A DNA stretch of 64,000 nucleotides. Source: Prosapia bicincta. Taxonomy: Eukaryota; Arthropoda; Insecta; Hemiptera; Cercopidae. Positions within the stretch are counted from its first letter, which is position 1, and every line of letters begins with the position of its first letter. The position numbers and the translations under genes are program-made. The stretch is from the NCBI GenBank assembly GCA_036971475.1, contig JBAIZL010000003.1:111527570-111591569 (forward strand), given 5' to 3'. The notes under the pieces were generated by a model. That model was not told the DNA's origin and made no database searches. It saw only the letters and a program-made list of their open reading frames with translations. Shown here piece after piece: positions 24,290-36,437 of the stretch.

Positions 24290-24720
24290 CATCAGCTCCT
24301 ATCTACTGCCATCTTGAGAAAGGTTACAACCAGCTCTAGCATGCTTGTCTGCACTCTCGTTGAAGTCAAGGCTCGATTGCCCAGAGACCCTTTATCCAGG
24401 GAACCCTTTATTTCTGGTTAAAATTTGGAGTATGGGTTCTTTGCACCGGACAAAACATCAATTTTTTGTGGTAATGTAGAGGTAATAGCCTGCAATGCTG
24501 AGGATAAAAGAAAGACCACCTTAGCTGTAGTAGTGCAACCCGAAAGCCTTTCAGTGGCATGAAAAATGGTTACCACTTGATATTCAATGTGATTTCCGTG
24601 TAAATCACTGGAACCCCTTTCGAACTGGACTCTCCCAAGGGAAATCCGTCCTTGTAAACGTGGGTACATCCAGTGGCAGGGTAGTTGTTAGTCAGCATTT
24701 ATAATGCAGATGGCCATCAG
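24290..24720 (-). pseudogene. LINE RNase H domain fragment, copy 1
   Basis: Minus-strand frames read GRISLGRVQFERGS, then VVTIFHATERL and AKVVFLLSSALQAI, then after a gap DFNESADKHARAGCNLSQ near 24313-24370. This is the order of a LINE-type RNase H domain: strand 1 with Asp-Gly-Ser, the helix with Glu, KVVFLSDSQAAI, and a C-terminal GNE.AD.LA. The catalytic aspartates are substituted in this copy and frameshifts are present. Sister fragments are at 29640-30060 and 63755-64000. It probably comes from the same I-type LINE family as the RT fragments at 236 and 41698. Confidence 0.65.
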
Positions 24721-24729
24721 TCACTGCGG

Positions 24730-25640
24730 TTTTATGTTGGGTGACGCTGGCCAGAACCAGATTCACTGAAATATTAGGAGCTCCCGAGGGATTTGAGGGG
24801 AAGGTAAGGCTCTCACCCTAATTGATGAGCTGCTCAGGGAGAACCAGGACTATAGGGGTTTATTTTGAATATTAAGACGGACATTGGCAATGCGCTACGT
24901 TTTTCAAAAGGTTTCGACCCTACGCAAATTCAATAGAAAATAAATATGTAAATATAAAATATAAAAAATATTTATGTTACAGTAGTTATTTAATCGTACA
25001 ACAATAAAACAAACGCTGAATTTACATTACCATGGTTTCCTAAAGACATTTTGAATCATATTTTTTCAGTTTGAAAACAAAAATATGAAGCTTAAAAACT
25101 TTTGGAGACTGTGTAAGTACTATTTAAGTTATTTATACTAATTGTGCTTATGTCACTATATATTCATGGCCTCTAGACGGTATGGTTAGTCAATTACGAA
25201 TAAACCACTGTTAGAGTCGAATTAGACTTCAGATATACATAGGGCGTAGGATAGTCTAACTAGAACATTTTGTACTTAAATGTAATGCAGTTAAATTTTA
25301 TCAAGGTAAATATAGTGAACATCTTTGCTCTCTGTTAAATGCTAAATTTCGAGGTTTCCAACTTATTGTCGAAAATGTACATAGTGTTCTTTTTATCAAG
25401 ACTAAGTAACTTATCGCATTGCTAAACAACTATTAAAACTGTATAATGTCCCATTAGTGTACTCTGGAATTAGGTTGTTTATTGCTCGTGTATTTATTTC
25501 TATTAGCCTAAGTATATGAATCCTTTCACCATATTTTATTTACAAATGGAGACGTTTATTTATGTATATTAATTGTTTATGGTAAAACCACTGTTAGTGG
25601 AACCCATTATTCTCTCTCTGGCTCTCTTCCTCCCTCCTAT
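24730..25640. repeat. J repeat, copy 0
   Basis: Matches 30060-30780 and 31340-32300: GGAGCTCCCGAGGGATTTGA, GGCAATGCGCTACGTTTTTC, then AT-rich DNA with ATGAAGCTTAAAAACTTTTG at 25085 and CCTCTAGACGGTAT near 25170. The left part is the region before the RNase H domain in the LINE; the right part has no known identity. Confidence 0.7.
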
Positions 25641-25794
25641 ATAGACACATATATGTACACGAAGGTAATAGGTCATCTGGAATGTAAAGAAAGGTTTGCT
25701 AAAACTGAATAAATAAAAAAGATATCCCTAGGAAACCTTATTTTCAGCTTTACCTTAAATTACGTTTCTATAAAGTAAACGTAGTTGTGAAGGC

Positions 25795-27256
25795 CCGTGG
25801 TTACCTCAAGTTGTTTCCAAGGACCCGATGAGGGCATCGGTCGCTACAATGACAAGGTCCCCACAAATTCTTAAACCTCAATTGTAGACCACACAAATAA
25901 TAATTTGAGTTATATTAGTTACTAATAAGTCAATTATGGGTAGCCTACCCACTTACTTCAAGGTGGAAACTGTTCTTACATAAGAATATTAAATTTGATG
26001 CTACCACAAGTTTATTACAAGTACATTCAAGAAGTTTTATTTTTTTTAAGGTACAAAATATAAAACTATCACATGTTAAAGTTCGTAGGTCCAGGCGAAA
26101 TTTATTAAACCTATTTATATTAATATTTTGTTTGGAGTAAGGAGTTAATGAAGTAAACACAAAAATCAAAAGTCTATTATAATTGCAACAAATCATATCT
26201 TAACAATATTTTCCGTGAGATGAATTGAATCTGTCTTTTGAGTTCATGATTTCAGGAATGTTAGGCTCCATACTTCACACTTTTACTCTGACGTCATAAT
26301 GCATATCAGGCCGATTCCTATATTTAGTTTTCATGAAGTACATAGTCGAGGATGCAAGTTCACATCTGTAGGTAGTTGGAACATGTAGTATTACCTTCAT
26401 TACCTTATTGCTAAGTGTTTTGTAGTCTTATTTGTACTGGCATCCAAAATTCTACAACGTTGTTGCCATTAAAAACATTTTTTAGTGGGCCACTATCGGT
26501 CAGTTCAAGTCGATGTTTTTCCTCTTCCGGAGGACTCTGAATCTTTTATATTCCAGAGAAGCAGAACGGAGTTCTAATCCAACTCTCATTAGGATCTGGT
26601 CCAGGAAATTATTCCCTGAAAGGGGTTGCTAAACTTTAAAGGTGGTCAGTTATGCTTTGCTTTATTTGTTTTATTACGTTTTCATCAGAAGACTCCAAAA
26701 ACTCTTTTATTGTAGAAATATTTGTAAGAGAACATTTATCAACCTTTGTTGCCCACAACAGACATTTTTAAACCATGGAACAGACCTTGTCTTCATCTTT
26801 GAACGTATCTATATTATTACCTTGTAAGCATAGAATCAAAACCTTCAAATGTTCAAACACAGCTAAATAAGCAGTCACACAAAGCCAATAAATGTCTAAG
26901 TAAATCTCCATACTTGGTATCAAGAAGGAAGATTCTGACCTCATCCTTAATACCAAAAAACCTTTTTAGTACCACCTCAATACAGCCACCTTACTTCGGT
27001 ATGGATAAGAAGCGGAGCATTCTCACTACCCTAACAAAGAAAACAATCTAGACTACACAGCTTTAATGTAGTTAATACGTTGAACTACCTCATTGAGAGT
27101 TTTATGCAACACTTCAGGCAGTTTCTTGGATACCAAAGCCTCTCGATGAATCCAACGGTCGGATACGGCCGCAGTGATTGTGTTAAATATAAATATTTTA
27201 GTATCAGTGACATCTCACTGGGACCTATAAGGGTTAGTTCCAGTTGGGAACCACTG
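25795..27256 (-). mobile_element. hAT element, 1.46 kb, internally deleted (H repeat, copy 2)
   Basis: The left terminus CCGTGGTTACC (25795) and right terminus GTTGGGAACCACTG (27243-27256) are inverted and of hAT type. The flanking octamers are GTGAAGGC (25787-25794) and GAGAAGGC (27257-27264), 7 of 8 identical, as expected for a hAT target duplication. The interior carries transposase remnants on the minus strand. H1 and H3 share only its left 570-700 bp. Confidence 0.7.
26640..27160 (-). pseudogene. hAT transposase remnant
   Basis: The minus strand reads IHREALVSKKLPEVLHKTLN, continuing NEVVQRINYIKAV, near 27060-27155, and then LLIHTEVRWL near 27000-27030. These are the two best-known blocks of ZBED/SCAND3-like hAT transposases (H-R-x-AL-x-SK-x-LP, and H-T-E-V-R-W-L). 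Stops and frameshifts follow, and the N-terminal part with the zinc finger and first catalytic Asp is absent. It lies inside the hAT termini at 25795 and 27256. Confidence 0.75.
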
Positions 27257-27462
27257 GAGAAGGCACTCGTAGCGTGCTTCCACTTTTTCGATGCCGATGC
27301 TACACTCTTTAGCTGGCAATGACCGAAGCCACGCATTTGATTTCTTCATAATTATCAAAAGGTCTCCTGGACTTTTTGGCAAAGAGTGTGGCCGAAGATA
27401 AAAATCGTGGATTAAACCCGTTCATCTCAAAAACAATTGCTATCACTTTTCAAAAGCACAGA

Positions 27463-27890
27463 AGTGATTTTTCTATCTTGTATTTTGCATTACAGTTAGA
27501 GTGATGCAAGTCTATAGATTGGTTATTTTCTTCTGTCTTTTTTGTTCATTTTCCTTTACAATATGGTCGAGAAATGTTTCTGCATAAGGGGTGGGTTTGT
27601 TGTTGGTACCCCCATTTTCCAATATTCACAAAACTCGTAAGCAACACCACACCGTTAAGAAACTATGCTCATACTAAGGTAGGAGCTGTGAGGCAGTGAT
27701 TTTCTATCTTGTATTTTGCATTACAGATGCTAGTCTATAGATTGGTTTTTTGCTTCTTTCTTTTCTTGTTCGTTTTCCTTTACAATATGGTCGAGAAATT
27801 AGGGGGAGGTTTGTTGTTGGTGCCACCACTGGTAAGCAACACTACACCGTAAAGAAACTATGCTTATACTGAGGTAAGGGTTGTGACGCA
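27463..27890 (+). repeat. Direct tandem duplication of about 215 bp
   Basis: 27463-27694 and 27695-27890 share TCTATCTTGTATTTTGCATT, TACAATATGGTCGAGAAAT, GGTTTGTTGTTGGT and AAGAAACTATGC in order, with small deletions in the second unit. Confidence 0.85.

Positions 27891-27892
<2 letters not shown>

Positions 27893-27978
<86 letters not shown>
27893..27978. repeat. (TA)n-(GA)n microsatellite
   Basis: About 60 bp of TA followed by about 24 bp of GA, directly at the end of the tandem duplication. Confidence 0.97.
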
Positions 27979-27999
27979 TATATAAATCATCTATTAGAA

Positions 28000-28540
28000 T
28001 AGAAAATAATATCTTTTTAAAATTAAAAGAATTTATAAAAATAAAATATTATAAAATAAATGTTTACATGTAAATATTATTAATGTTATTAATTAAAACC
28101 GTACAACAATAAAGAATAAACGTCATTTTTATATCCATGGTTACGTAAGGCCATTTTTTATTATATTTTGTTGGAAAAAGAACAAAAAATATGAAACTTA
28201 AAAACGTTTGGAAACTTTGTGAGTATTTGTTAACTTAATTAAGGAAATGTTAACTTACAACAAAATACATTCCTATCCTACCGCCTGTGTGTATCTAGCA
28301 CGAATACCCATGGTGGAAGTAAGGTTAGGTTATCTGTGGTTGCCGGCACTTGCAATTGCTAAAGACAGCCTAACTAGAGCCGTATGTAGGTCTATGTTTC
28401 GGGTAAATCTTAGGATGTTCCCACCTTATTACCGGAAATGTACATAGTGTTTTAGCCAATAAAACTAAATAACGCATTTCGTTTTAGTTTTTAAATTAAG
28501 GTTGGCAACTGTTTTGCTCTAGTTTTAGTTTAGTAATTGG
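28000..28540. repeat. J repeat, copy 0', partial
   Basis: Shares ACCGTACAACAATAAA, the CCATGGTTACGTAAGG region and ATGAAACTTAAAAACGTTTG (28191) with the other J copies. Confidence 0.65.
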
Positions 28541-28547
28541 AGGAATG

Positions 28548-28723
28548 TAAGCTATTTATCATCCGTTAGCCAAAGCCTTTGTATCGATGCACTTGGGCTA
28601 TGCCCCTTCCCATGTAGAACCGCGTTGCCCTCCCTCACAATTGCCTCATACTTCACAACAATTGAAGATATATAAGCTATTTATCATCTATTAGCAAAAG
28701 CCTTTGTATTGAAGCACTTGGGC
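28548..28723 (+). repeat. Two-copy repeat, period about 124 bp
   Basis: TAAGCTATTTATCATC.GTTAG followed by AAGCCTTTGTAT and GCACTTGGGCTAT occurs at 28548-28600 and again at 28672-28723. Confidence 0.8.
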
Positions 28724-29640
28724 TATTTCACCTTGTGTCCTTTTTATCCATTTTTTAATTAATCCGGTCTTCAATTATTTTCAAGCATTTATCATTTTCC
28801 ATTCACCAAGTATTCTTCTCTCTACATACTCTCGGCAAATATTTCTTTCTTGTAGGTCTCTTTATACACGTTTCTACAAATACTTATTTTGCCTCATATT
28901 CTGGAAAGAGTGTTTTGGAAAACAAAAACACATTTCATTACTACGAAACAGTCTTTGTCTGTGTTTCCAGTTTCTACCTATTCTTCTTTCTTTTTTTTCC
29001 ACACCTCACTGTTTCTTTCTCTCTCCTCAATCTCTCGCCTTCTCTCCTCGTTTTACACTGTATTTCCGTCTCTTTCCCTTTAATGCTTCTTTCTGCTATC
29101 CTGTCATTCTCTCTCCCTCTCCCTCTCACTCTCTCCCTCTCTCACAAAATAATATCCGTGTTTAAGTTTATCTTCATCAATAAGACGAAGATGGCTCTCT
29201 CAAAAGCGAAATATTTGTGCCATATTGTCTGATGTGCGATGTTTGTAGTATAATAGCAAAATATAATTTAACAAGACTTCCAATTTAATAAAAATAAAAT
29301 AAAGGAAAGGAAATTTTGTTGTAAATAAAGAAATGAGCACTGGAAGACAAATATTTAGTTTGATTTGTTGGAATACGTGAAAAGCATGTGGAGCTCCTGG
29401 AGCTCAGGCAAGTGAAACAGAGACATTGCTGTGAGGGGTTTATCATTGTATTGAAGGGATACAAGGGCTGGAGATGGCCAGATGGTAACTCGTAATTTTA
29501 TCGTATATACATAGAGGACAGGTGGAGGAATCTGCTAAGACCAATCGATGTTGGGACTGTTTTTAGAGTTGAATGAAGCTGGTTAACGTAAAAGGAGACT
29601 TCCTTGAAAACGTTTATAGCCAGGTTAGGCGTGTTTGTCT
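28724..29640. other. Unassigned DNA with a pyrimidine-rich tract
   Basis: Bases 28978-29145 are strongly T/C-rich on the plus strand, with CTCTCC-type runs; the ORFs across it are compositional. No gene is supported in the rest. Confidence 0.6.
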
Positions 29641-30200
29641 GCTTAATCCATTATAAAACAATCTCTTTTCTGCGTAAAAGTTGGAATATGGTCTCCTTGC
29701 ACCTTGCGACGGCATCGTCTTTTATGAGGTAATAGAAATAGCCTGCAACTCTGAAGTAGAAAGAAAGACCAATTTACTTCTATCGATGCTAGTTGAAAGC
29801 TTTTCTGAGCATAACAAATGGCTGAAACTTCCACTTTAAAGTGGTAAACCTTCTGGAAACAAGGCTTCGACGAAAGTTGTATAGAATCCAGCTCCGCTGG
29901 TCTCTACTGTGATAGATCCGTCCTTGTGAATTTTGGTCCATTCCATGTCAGGGTAGTTGTTAGCCATTATTTCTAATGTAGTTGACTTCGAGAGATAGTG
30001 CAGTGTTCTGCTTGGCAGAAACGGGTTTACAGAAATATCTCCCGTGGGATATGAGGACATCAAAAGGGCCGTCGCTCACCCTGATTGCTATGAGACTGCT
30101 ATAGAACGAGAGCTTTCGGTATTGACTTATTTTGAGTTTCAAGCCGGACATTGGCAGAGCGCTACGTTTTCCCGAGGTTTCCGACCTAGCATGAACTTTC
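29640..30200 (-). pseudogene. LINE RNase H domain fragment, copy 2, with preceding linker
   Basis: The minus strand reads RSETSGKRSALPMSGLKLKI near 30125-30185, then MANNYPDMEWTKIHKDGSIT and SGAGFYTTF near 29865-29975, then damaged helix sequence to 29645. The W-T-x-I-x-x-DGS and GAG-(V/F)-Y pattern is RNase H strands 1 and 2 of an RNase H-bearing LINE. This is the best-preserved N-terminal half of the three copies; the C-terminal half is out of frame. Confidence 0.7.
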
Positions 30201-30204
30201 AAAA

Positions 30205-31330
30205 ACTTTCCGTAATAACTAAATCATTATGTAATTATTAAAATTTCACAAATATTTATATTACTGTACCCGATAAAAACCGTACAAGAAGAAGGCATAC
30301 ACTACATTTACATTACCATGGTTTACTGAAGACATATTGAGTCATATTGTGTTAGACTAAAAGCAAATATATGAAGCATAAAATCATTTGGAGTCTTACT
30401 AAGTTTTAAGCAAATTAATTATCAGTATTTTAGTTATAACAAAATACATAACAGAAACCTAGACGGTACATGACGGCAATCACAAATAAACCATTGGGAA
30501 AGTCAGGTTAGGCCTAAAAACTAATAGGTGTACTTGATGTCGACATTTACTCGCGCGAAGGTCCGCATATCTACTTTATGTAGGCCTAAGCTTTCGTTAA
30601 ACGGTACGTTTCCAAGGTTTCCACCTTATTGGTGGAAATGTAAATATTGTACATATTATTATACATAAAACAACATCGCAGTATTAAATTATTACAACTA
30701 AATAAGTGCCACAGCAAATTAGTTTAGAATTAGTTGATGTGTATTTTTTTACCATTGGCTAAAGTATTTGAATCGGTTCACTTTATCTAGTCACTTTTTT
30801 ATATTTACAAATGGTAATTGGGGGGGGGGGTATTGATATCAGTTTAGTAGTTAGTATTTTTCTTGGTAATGTCAGTTTTAAAGCTTTTGTTTCTGACAGT
30901 TCTGATACTTCTTTAGGTGTAAAAATAGAGGAACCTAATTTCAGATAGAAATCGTAATTCCCCTAACACGCACCATCCTGAATCTTAATCACTTTGGTTT
31001 CGCAGATTCTCTTGTCATTCACTTGAAGGGCGAATATAAATGTGTAAATACAAAAGTAAATGCTTAAATGGGTTGGTTATTCTCTATATAGTGCAAGTTT
31101 AAAACTGGTAATTTTGTTTATTTTTTAGTCCTAAAATACATGATTTCAGAGATAATACTCTGTCCTCCATTCTATGGTTCTTCCATTGCTTTATGTTTTA
31201 TATTCAAACACTCTACTTTTAGATTTAATACTATCCGAGATTCGGAGGATGTATAATGGATTTTCTGTATGATAGGATTTATTCTTTTAAAAATACCTCA
31301 TGTTAGTTATATTTAATATATACATTTTAA
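30205..31330. repeat. J repeat, copy 1
   Basis: Carries the conserved ATG phrase at 30371 and ends with TTTATTTTTTAGTCCTAAAA, CATGATTTCAGAGATA and GTATGATAGGA, which recur in copy 2 near 32365-32530. Copies 1 and 2 lie next to each other in the same orientation. An 11-base G run is at 30820-30830. Confidence 0.75.
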
Positions 31331-31334
31331 TTGG

Positions 31335-32580
31335 AGCTCCTGATTGATTTGAGAGAACCTAAAGCCTATAACGCAGATGACCATCAGTCATTGCCGTTAT
31401 ATATTGGATGATGCCGGGTAGAACCAGTATCACTTGAATATGAGGAGCTCCCGAGGGATTTGAGGGGAACGTAAGGCCTATGCCTCACTCCAATTGATGA
31501 GCTTTTCCGTTAGAACCAGGTCTGTAGTGGTTTATTTTTGAATATTAAAACGTACATTGGCAATGCGCTACGTTTTTCAAAAGTTTTCGACCCTACACAA
31601 ATTCAATAATAACTAAATATGTAAATATAAATGGAAAAATATATTTTTGTATTACAGTAGTTAATTAGATCGTACAAAAATTAAACAATCGCTGAATTTA
31701 CATTACCATGATTTCCTAAGGACATTTTGAAGCATATTTTCTTAGTGTGAAAGCAAAAATATGAAGCTTAAAAACTTTTGGAGACTTTGTAAGTTTCAAT
31801 TAATTTATTTACTCTAAATTTGCTTATATCACTTTATATCCGTGCCCTCTAGACGGTATATCTCTTTAATTACGAATAAACCACTGTTACAGTCGAATTA
31901 GACATTATATATGTGTGTGAATGTATGTATGACGTCGACATTTAATCGGGCTAAAAATAGCCTAAGTAGAAGGTATTGTACTTGAACAGTTTTTACAGGT
32001 AAATATAGTAAAAAAACCTTTCCTTTGGTTAAATGCTACATTTAGACGTTTCCAACTTATTACCAAAAATGTACATATTGTTCTTTTTATCAGAAAAAAA
32101 TAACTTATCACATAAATATGTAATAAAACTATATAAATGTCCCATCGGTGTACTCTAGAATTAGTTTATTTATTGGTCGTGTATTTATTTATATTAGCTA
32201 AAGTATATGAATCTATTCATTATATTTGATTTACAAATGGCGACGTATATTTAGGCCTATGTATATTAATTGGTAATGTTAAAAGCACTGTTAGTGGAAA
32301 CCATTATTCTCTCTCTCTCCCCCCCTCCTATATAGTGAACGTTGGAGAAAGAAATTGTTATTAATTTTGTTTATTTTTTAGTCCTAAAATTCATGATTTC
32401 AGAGATAGTACTCTGCTTCTCATTACATGGTTCCTCCATTGCTTAAGTCCTATATACAAACACTATACTTTTGGATTTAAAGGATTTGAATTTCGAAGGA
32501 TTTAAAATGAAATTTATGTATGATAGGAGTTACCTCATATCAGTTATATTTAATTTTTACAGTTATATTTCAATATAATT
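31335..32580. repeat. J repeat, copy 2
   Basis: Same order as copy 1: GAGCTCCCGAGGGATTTGAG near 31442, the ATG phrase at 31761, ACTGTTAGTGGAAACC near 32289, then the AGTCCTAAAATTCATGATTT end. Confidence 0.75.
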
Positions 32581-32584
32581 TCGT

Positions 32585-33717
32585 TTGATATCTTGATGTT
32601 TCGTAATGCCTAGTTACTAAATAATAATTTGAGTCTATGTGAGTGTTAATAATAGCACAACTGATATTGTATAACTAGTAAGACTTCTAGCTTTAATAAA
32701 TGAATTTCTTATCTTGTTCCAGTCATTTGCTGCTTTGGTACAAAGAAGAGGAAGGAAAGGGGAGGTAATTACTTTTAGGTTGTTTTAACTTCACCTAGAA
32801 ATAATGTAATTTAGTAGTTTTATTAAAATCCACTAATTTAATTAAATTGTTTTATGGCTTGTTCCAAACTCGTATATATGTTCAGTTTACAATATTTGCT
32901 GGGTTTAAGCTAAATATTGGGATCCTCATCCCATGCGCGTTCTTTTGAATATATTCAAATATTATAGCATCATATTACGGCTGCCACATTTAGAATTTTC
33001 ATTTTGTGGTTGTCGTAAGTCTCCGCCTTTAATTCTACTACTACAGTATTATATTTCTAGGAGAAAATACATGAAGTTTAATGAAACTATAGATCCAAAG
33101 TATTAAAGTTACTGTATAAATAACATGTTAATTAAAATATTAGAATTAAACTATTAGCACACTCATGCCTTAAATAAGAAGCCTTTCCCAAGGTTTAAAC
33201 TTGCGTCCCTTGTCACAGTTGCAACACTACAAGAAACCGACACTGTGGCCGTTTGTTGTATTCAGTTGTGTCGAGCATTTTTTTAATAATAAATGTAAAT
33301 AACTGAACATTTAAAATGAGTAGAAACGAACTGTCAGAACGTTCCCTTCAAGTTCTGTATGTTTTTTAGTAATTTTAATTTTATTAATCACGTAATCAAC
33401 AGTTTATAACCATCCGAACTTTAAATTTAGGAAATGTGTTAAACGTTACTGAGACAGAACGATTACGATCGCTATGTGTTTGTATATAATTCTACGCTCT
33501 ACGAACATGACTTTAAAAACTATGAAAAATAAAAACATTAGCTATGATGTAGAAAAAATTATTTTTTAAAATTCATCAACATAGTACCTAATAAATATAT
33601 ATATCACAATATGAATGTCTGTAGGCTTTAATTTTACCTCACAGTTTATTATCGTATTTATATTGTTTTTAAATATAGTATTATGTGAAAGATTTATTCA
33701 AATATCTACCTTTACAG
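32585..33717. other. Unassigned DNA upstream of the split gene
   Basis: TCTTGTTCCAG (ending at about 32723) is a good acceptor, followed by a G+A-rich stretch up to GGTAATT near 32764, but the phase does not join to the exon at 33718. A decayed PLE terminal repeat (minus) lies at about 33380-33470. The DNA at 33615-33717 is open in frame with a hydrophobic, signal-like start (FIIVFILFLNIVL), but it is as AT-rich as intron sequence. Confidence 0.45.
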
Positions 33718-33924
33718 TAGTTTTCGATGAGGACATGCTCAGCTATTTGTCAAGCGCATACCCGAGAATAAAGTTTGTTCCTATTCTCGAGGTGATACCT
33801 GAGGCCGATGAAGAAGAGAAAGCGGAAATAGTTTATAAAAAAGCTGCAATATTTTCTACAAGTGATTCCGCACTATTTCCGCTAAAGATTGAAGTCCCTG
33901 CCTTCTACAGGACTCAGTCGTTTT
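33718..33924 (+). CDS. Split gene, exon a: unknown protein
   Basis: First of four exons that join in phase. The acceptor CTACCTTTACAG ends at 33717 and the donor GTAAGT starts at 33925. Composition shifts to higher G+C exactly at 33718. The frame, entered one base in, reads VFDEDMLSYLSSAYPRIKF, continues with an acidic EADEEEKAE stretch and IFSTSDSALFPLKIEVP, and ends FYRTQSF with one base left over. No family was recognised. Alternatively, the coding part starts at the ATG at 33615, which would add 34 residues with a hydrophobic segment resembling a signal peptide; the AT richness of that part makes intron read-through more likely. If exon a is not first, the upstream exons were not found. 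Confidence 0.55.
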
Positions 33925-35206
33925 GTAAGTTACTTTTATTTGTTCCTTATATTAGGAAAAATGTTTGTAAAATATTTGAACTGTGAGAGATTGTAGCAAA
34001 CTGTCGCTGTCTATCAAAGGGAAGTCAGTTGTAGAACCTTCGGCAAAAAAGGGCTACTGCACGCACCTGTATACCATAAATAATAATATACTTCGAAATA
34101 CTACATAGCAGGGAAAGTGGACTCTATCGCTGGAGAGGAGAGTTAAGTTCGGCATCGAGAGACCTTGCGATTTATGGAGAAAACTCTCTACAAATGCATA
34201 AAAAGCACGTCCAACTAACACCTGTAGCTTGCGAAATTTTCAGAATTTCCCACCGAAGCCAAAGATAAGGTGAAGCAGGATTCGTTCTGATAAGACAAAA
34301 GAAAAATTAGCGGCATAAGGTAACAAATAAAATTTGAAGAGGATGTAACCCATATGGAAACTATCCAAAGGAAACACGAGTTAGCAAACTTCAGAACTCG
34401 GGCGGGGGGTGGGGCGACTTGGTATTTTTGGAACAAGTTCTAAATTAAAATGACAAGAAGTAAACTCGCTAAATAAAAGTAGTAAGTGATATTAGTGAGG
34501 GGAAATAAATTTTACGTACTGTATAGAAGCATTTCGAGAATAGGAGAGTGAAGTAAAATAAGAGAAATATTAGTAAGTGGCTGGGCGACCAAGTGAAGTG
34601 AAACAAGAAACCATGCTAGAGATAATTCGTTAACAACTAAAACTATTAATTTATCTTAAATTCAAAACCAACTCTTTAAAGTAATAAATATTAAGTTTTA
34701 TAAACTTTTCATTAATTTCTTTAGGAAATAACGAATTTCAAATACAATCTTTATCAAACCAAGTGCAGTAACCTATACACACTTTAGGACAAGTGCAATT
34801 TTATAAGATTTTATTAGTAGAAAGAACAATTATAAGCGTTTTGATGCGTATCGACAAATTAGATCTGGACAACTTATTTTATGTGTAACTATGTGTAAAT
34901 TTTACAACTTTGAACTCTGTCATTATAAATAAACAATTAGCTGTGTAATAATTTGTTTCCCTTAGAGTCAAATGTAGTAGCCTACATCTTAAGTAAATTT
35001 CATTATTCATGTAAGCATTTCAACACAACTTCCAATAGACATTGCATAGGAAAGGTTAATGTAAATAATTTTATTTTTATTTACAGACCTAAATATTCAT
35101 TTATCTATTTAATTACCATCTATGTTTCTGAATATCTACCTAATCTTATCTATTTATCATTTTCACTACACTAAATGTTTACAAATTATATTATATTTTT
35201 CAGAAG
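33925..35206. other. Intron a-b
   Basis: No repeat or exon was recognised inside. AT-rich except around 34010-34270. Confidence 0.45.
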
Positions 35207-35247
35207 CGACATTTCGGCTTCGTGGTTTGGGACGACATCTGGTGGAG
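35207..35247 (+). CDS. Split gene, exon b (short)
   Basis: A 41-base exon ending at the strong donor GTGAGT (35248). The acceptor is a tandem NAGNAG, TTTTTCAGAAG. Joining exon a to the second AG (exon from 35207) keeps the frame open and gives TFRLRGLGRHLVE; joining to the first AG (exon from 35204) makes a TAA stop at the junction. The exon leaves phase 0, which is exactly the phase exon c needs. Confidence 0.5.
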
Positions 35248-35616
35248 GTGAGTAATAGTTTTACTTTAAACTAAATAAGTTTAGGAGCCCAGCAAGCTCT
35301 CTCAGCTTGTATGGGAGCACATTAAGTCGGAGACTCTATATCTTGCCGTATATGTTTATAGACTAGCCTTGAGTCTTATTGCCTTTAGTAGCTTCCAGTT
35401 GTTTAGGATATACTCTTGCGACTTATCTGTGACGTAATTACAACCTGTGGGATATTGCTGCATGGCATCGAAATATATATAATCTTAGCACAGTAGTAAT
35501 CTCAATATTAAACACAATATAGAAAAAATCTTTTTAAAGTCATTCCTACTGAGGTTATCAAAGAAAGATTTTAATTTAGTGATTCTTTAATTTATAATTA
35601 CAATTATTATATATTT

Positions 35617-35617
<1 letters not shown>

Positions 35618-35680
<63 letters not shown>
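35618..35680. repeat. (AT)n microsatellite
   Basis: About 60 bp of uninterrupted AT inside the intron. Confidence 0.97.
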
Positions 35681-35684
<4 letters not shown>

Positions 35685-36437
35685 ATCACAATATTAAGCG
35701 GCGAAATAGAAATCTAATATCCTTGCAATTTCTCATTTCCTCCCTATACTTTGTATGATGATGGACCATAATTTTTGTTTGGTTACGGTTTATATTTCTT
35801 TTATTTAGTTCCTAATTTATGAAGCTGATGGTGGTCTACAACTTCTCATTCTATCCATCTCTTGTAATGCTTCATTATTGCAAGGAACCTTTCTCTTATA
35901 ATTGCATATACATCCTAAGTATTGAATTTCTAGCTATGGGATTGTTACCTCAATGCCTAAGTGCTGGATTTAAAACACGTAGTCACTCAGTTTAAACGCG
36001 TCCAAGACATCAACTTTTACAAATTTAAATAATAAATAAATATTTCAGAAAACTGTATTAATATTAATTGCCATCCACTAAAGGTTGAAAAAATTTATTC
36101 CATTGGTTGAGTAAAAAAGTATTTTTAATAAAAAGACAGTCTTTATCATGGACGAGTATCTCTGATGAATTCATCTAAGCTAATTAGTTCAGTGAATAGT
36201 CTAAGCTATAACTAATCTGTCTAAGTTATACTTAACCGGTGTAAATATAGTGTTAGTAAATAGTTATAATCATAACCTTATTCTTAAAGTTTACATGTTA
36301 TACTAGCTATACTCACGGACGATGACTTTGTCATCTTAACTCACTGAAGAATTAACTATTGACTGTGTGTTGGTGTTGATGAAATGAAGTATAATGAAAT
36401 GAAGATCCTGTTTCTTGGATCATTTTAGGATGACAAT

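Noticed and set aside
28889..29232. ORFs rich in Ser/Leu/Phe
   Set aside because: They come from a pyrimidine-rich tract without coding signals.
29960..30202. 80-codon ORF as a host gene
   Set aside because: Its sequence continues into the RNase H domain of a LINE and recurs in other copies.
33615..33717. Signal-peptide-like start for the split gene
   Set aside because: Hydrophobic residues follow from AT-rich intron-like DNA, a strong acceptor lies at 33717 and composition changes there; kept only as an alternative.
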